12,859 nt of DNA, from NCBI GenBank assembly GCA_017526725.1, contig JAFXRA010000103.1, positions 1 through 12,859 on the forward strand, in the 5' to 3' direction. Below, one piece after another: positions 12,667 to 12,859 of the stretch; position 1 is the stretch's first letter; the number at the start of each line of letters is the position of its first letter. The notes under the pieces are model-generated. The model made no database searches and was not told where the DNA came from. It worked only from the letters and a program-made list of their open reading frames with translations. This stretch comes from Candidatus Rifleibacteriota bacterium (lineage in GTDB: Bacteria; Riflebacteria; Ozemobacteria; Ozemobacterales; Ozemobacteraceae). The position numbers were made by a program, and so were the translations under genes.

Positions 12667-12736
12667 GCAAAGCTTCGCTTTGCTCCCCCTTCAGTCACTA
12701 CGTGACAGCTTCCCCGCTATGCGGGGCAGCATCTTC
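12667..12736. repeat. Triple-hairpin palindromic element, copy C
   Basis: Three perfect hairpins lie in a row: GCAAAGC-TTC-GCTTTGC (12667-12683), GTCAC-TAC-GTGAC (12694-12706) and CCCCGC-TAT-GCGGGG (12712-12726), followed by CAGCATCTTC. The second and third correspond to the two hairpins of the element at 11128-11174. No T-run follows, so it is not a standard terminator, though it could still impede transcription after flgI. Confidence 0.72.
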
Positions 12737-12780
12737 AAGGAAAACTATCATTTGGGGCTTTAGGGCACATTCTCTCATTG

Positions 12781-12809
12781 GCTCTACGCTCTACGCTCTG
12801 TTGCTCTTG
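12781..12809 (-). repeat. AGAGCnn heptamer repeat, reverse orientation
   Basis: On the plus strand GCTCTAC occurs twice in tandem (12781-12794), then GCTCTGT (12795-12801) and, after one base, GCTCTTG (12803-12809). On the minus strand these are GTAGAGC-type units, the same core as at 11029-11057, with the single-base offset in a comparable place. Confidence 0.55.
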
Positions 12810-12859
12810 TCTGGCTTATAGCTTATATCTCCATTTATGGCCTTCTATCTTCAATCTTC

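Larger units (their letters stand above)
12520..12859. other. Non-coding, repeat-dense region after flgI
   Basis: No credible gene and no clear terminator for flgI was found in these 340 bp. The stretch holds a heptanucleotide tandem repeat (12573-12621), a copy of the repeat seen at 3908-3930 (12628-12650), a triple-hairpin element (12667-12736) and inverted AGAGCnn heptamers (12781-12809). The last 50 bp show nothing recognisable. Confidence 0.7.

Noticed and set aside
12667..12736. Intrinsic terminator for flgI
   Set aside because: The hairpins are strong but no T-run follows any of them, and the first lies nearly 150 bp past the stop.

Overview
The window is AT-rich bacterial chromosome from a flagellated organism with an outer membrane, since it encodes both the L-ring (FlgH) and P-ring (FlgI) proteins. 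A GGGtGRT protein paired with a NifU/IscU-type scaffold is typical of anaerobes. A Cys...Cys-x-x-His-Gly pseudopilin-like ectodomain and a DUF501 protein beside rod genes suggest a deep-branching or candidate-phylum lineage. Riflebacteria would be my guess and a flagellated Melainabacteria-type lineage an alternative, but nothing here decides the taxon. There is no rRNA, tRNA, CRISPR array, phage or transposase gene.

Layout. (1) 1-3793, minus strand: a fatty-acid and phospholipid synthesis cluster in transcription order rpmF, plsX, fabG, acpP, then, beyond an intrinsic terminator, fabF running off the left edge. It starts from a near-consensus sigma-70 promoter (3828-3856). fabH and fabD, usually found between plsX and fabG, are absent. 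(2) 3794-4297: a divergent intergenic region with a 15-bp tandem array, a long imperfect inverted repeat and a sigma-28-like promoter. (3) 4298-8199, plus strand: DUF501 gene, flgF, flgG, flgA and flgH, tightly packed with 4-bp and 14-bp overlaps, ending in a strong terminator (8221-8252). (4) 8200-9036: a palindromic element, then a membrane-anchored pseudopilin-like protein of unknown function. (5) 9065-9111: a bidirectional terminator shared with the convergent pair on the minus strand, a NifU/IscU-like scaffold gene followed by a GGGtGRT gene, which has its own sigma-70 promoter. (6) 10827-11412: a repeat-rich intergenic region ending in a second sigma-28-like promoter. (7) 11413-12519: flgI. 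(8) 12520-12859: non-coding and dense in heptamer repeats and hairpins.

How it works together. The left block makes acyl carrier protein, reduces and elongates acyl chains on it, and supplies acyl phosphate for phosphatidic acid synthesis, with ribosomal protein L32 leading the transcript. The flagellar block supplies the proximal and distal rod (FlgF, FlgG), the P-ring chaperone (FlgA), and the L- and P-rings (FlgH, FlgI). flgI sits about 3.2 kb from flgH, but the two flagellar units carry nearly the same promoter (TAAA, 16 bp, GCCGAT, with further identity inside the spacer), so they can still be expressed together. I see no wholly new enzyme system. The most notable items are the matched sigma-28-like promoters on rod and ring genes, the DUF501 gene translationally coupled to flgF, the pseudopilin-like ectodomain on an unusual membrane topology, and the variety of small palindromic and heptameric repeats in the intergenic spaces.
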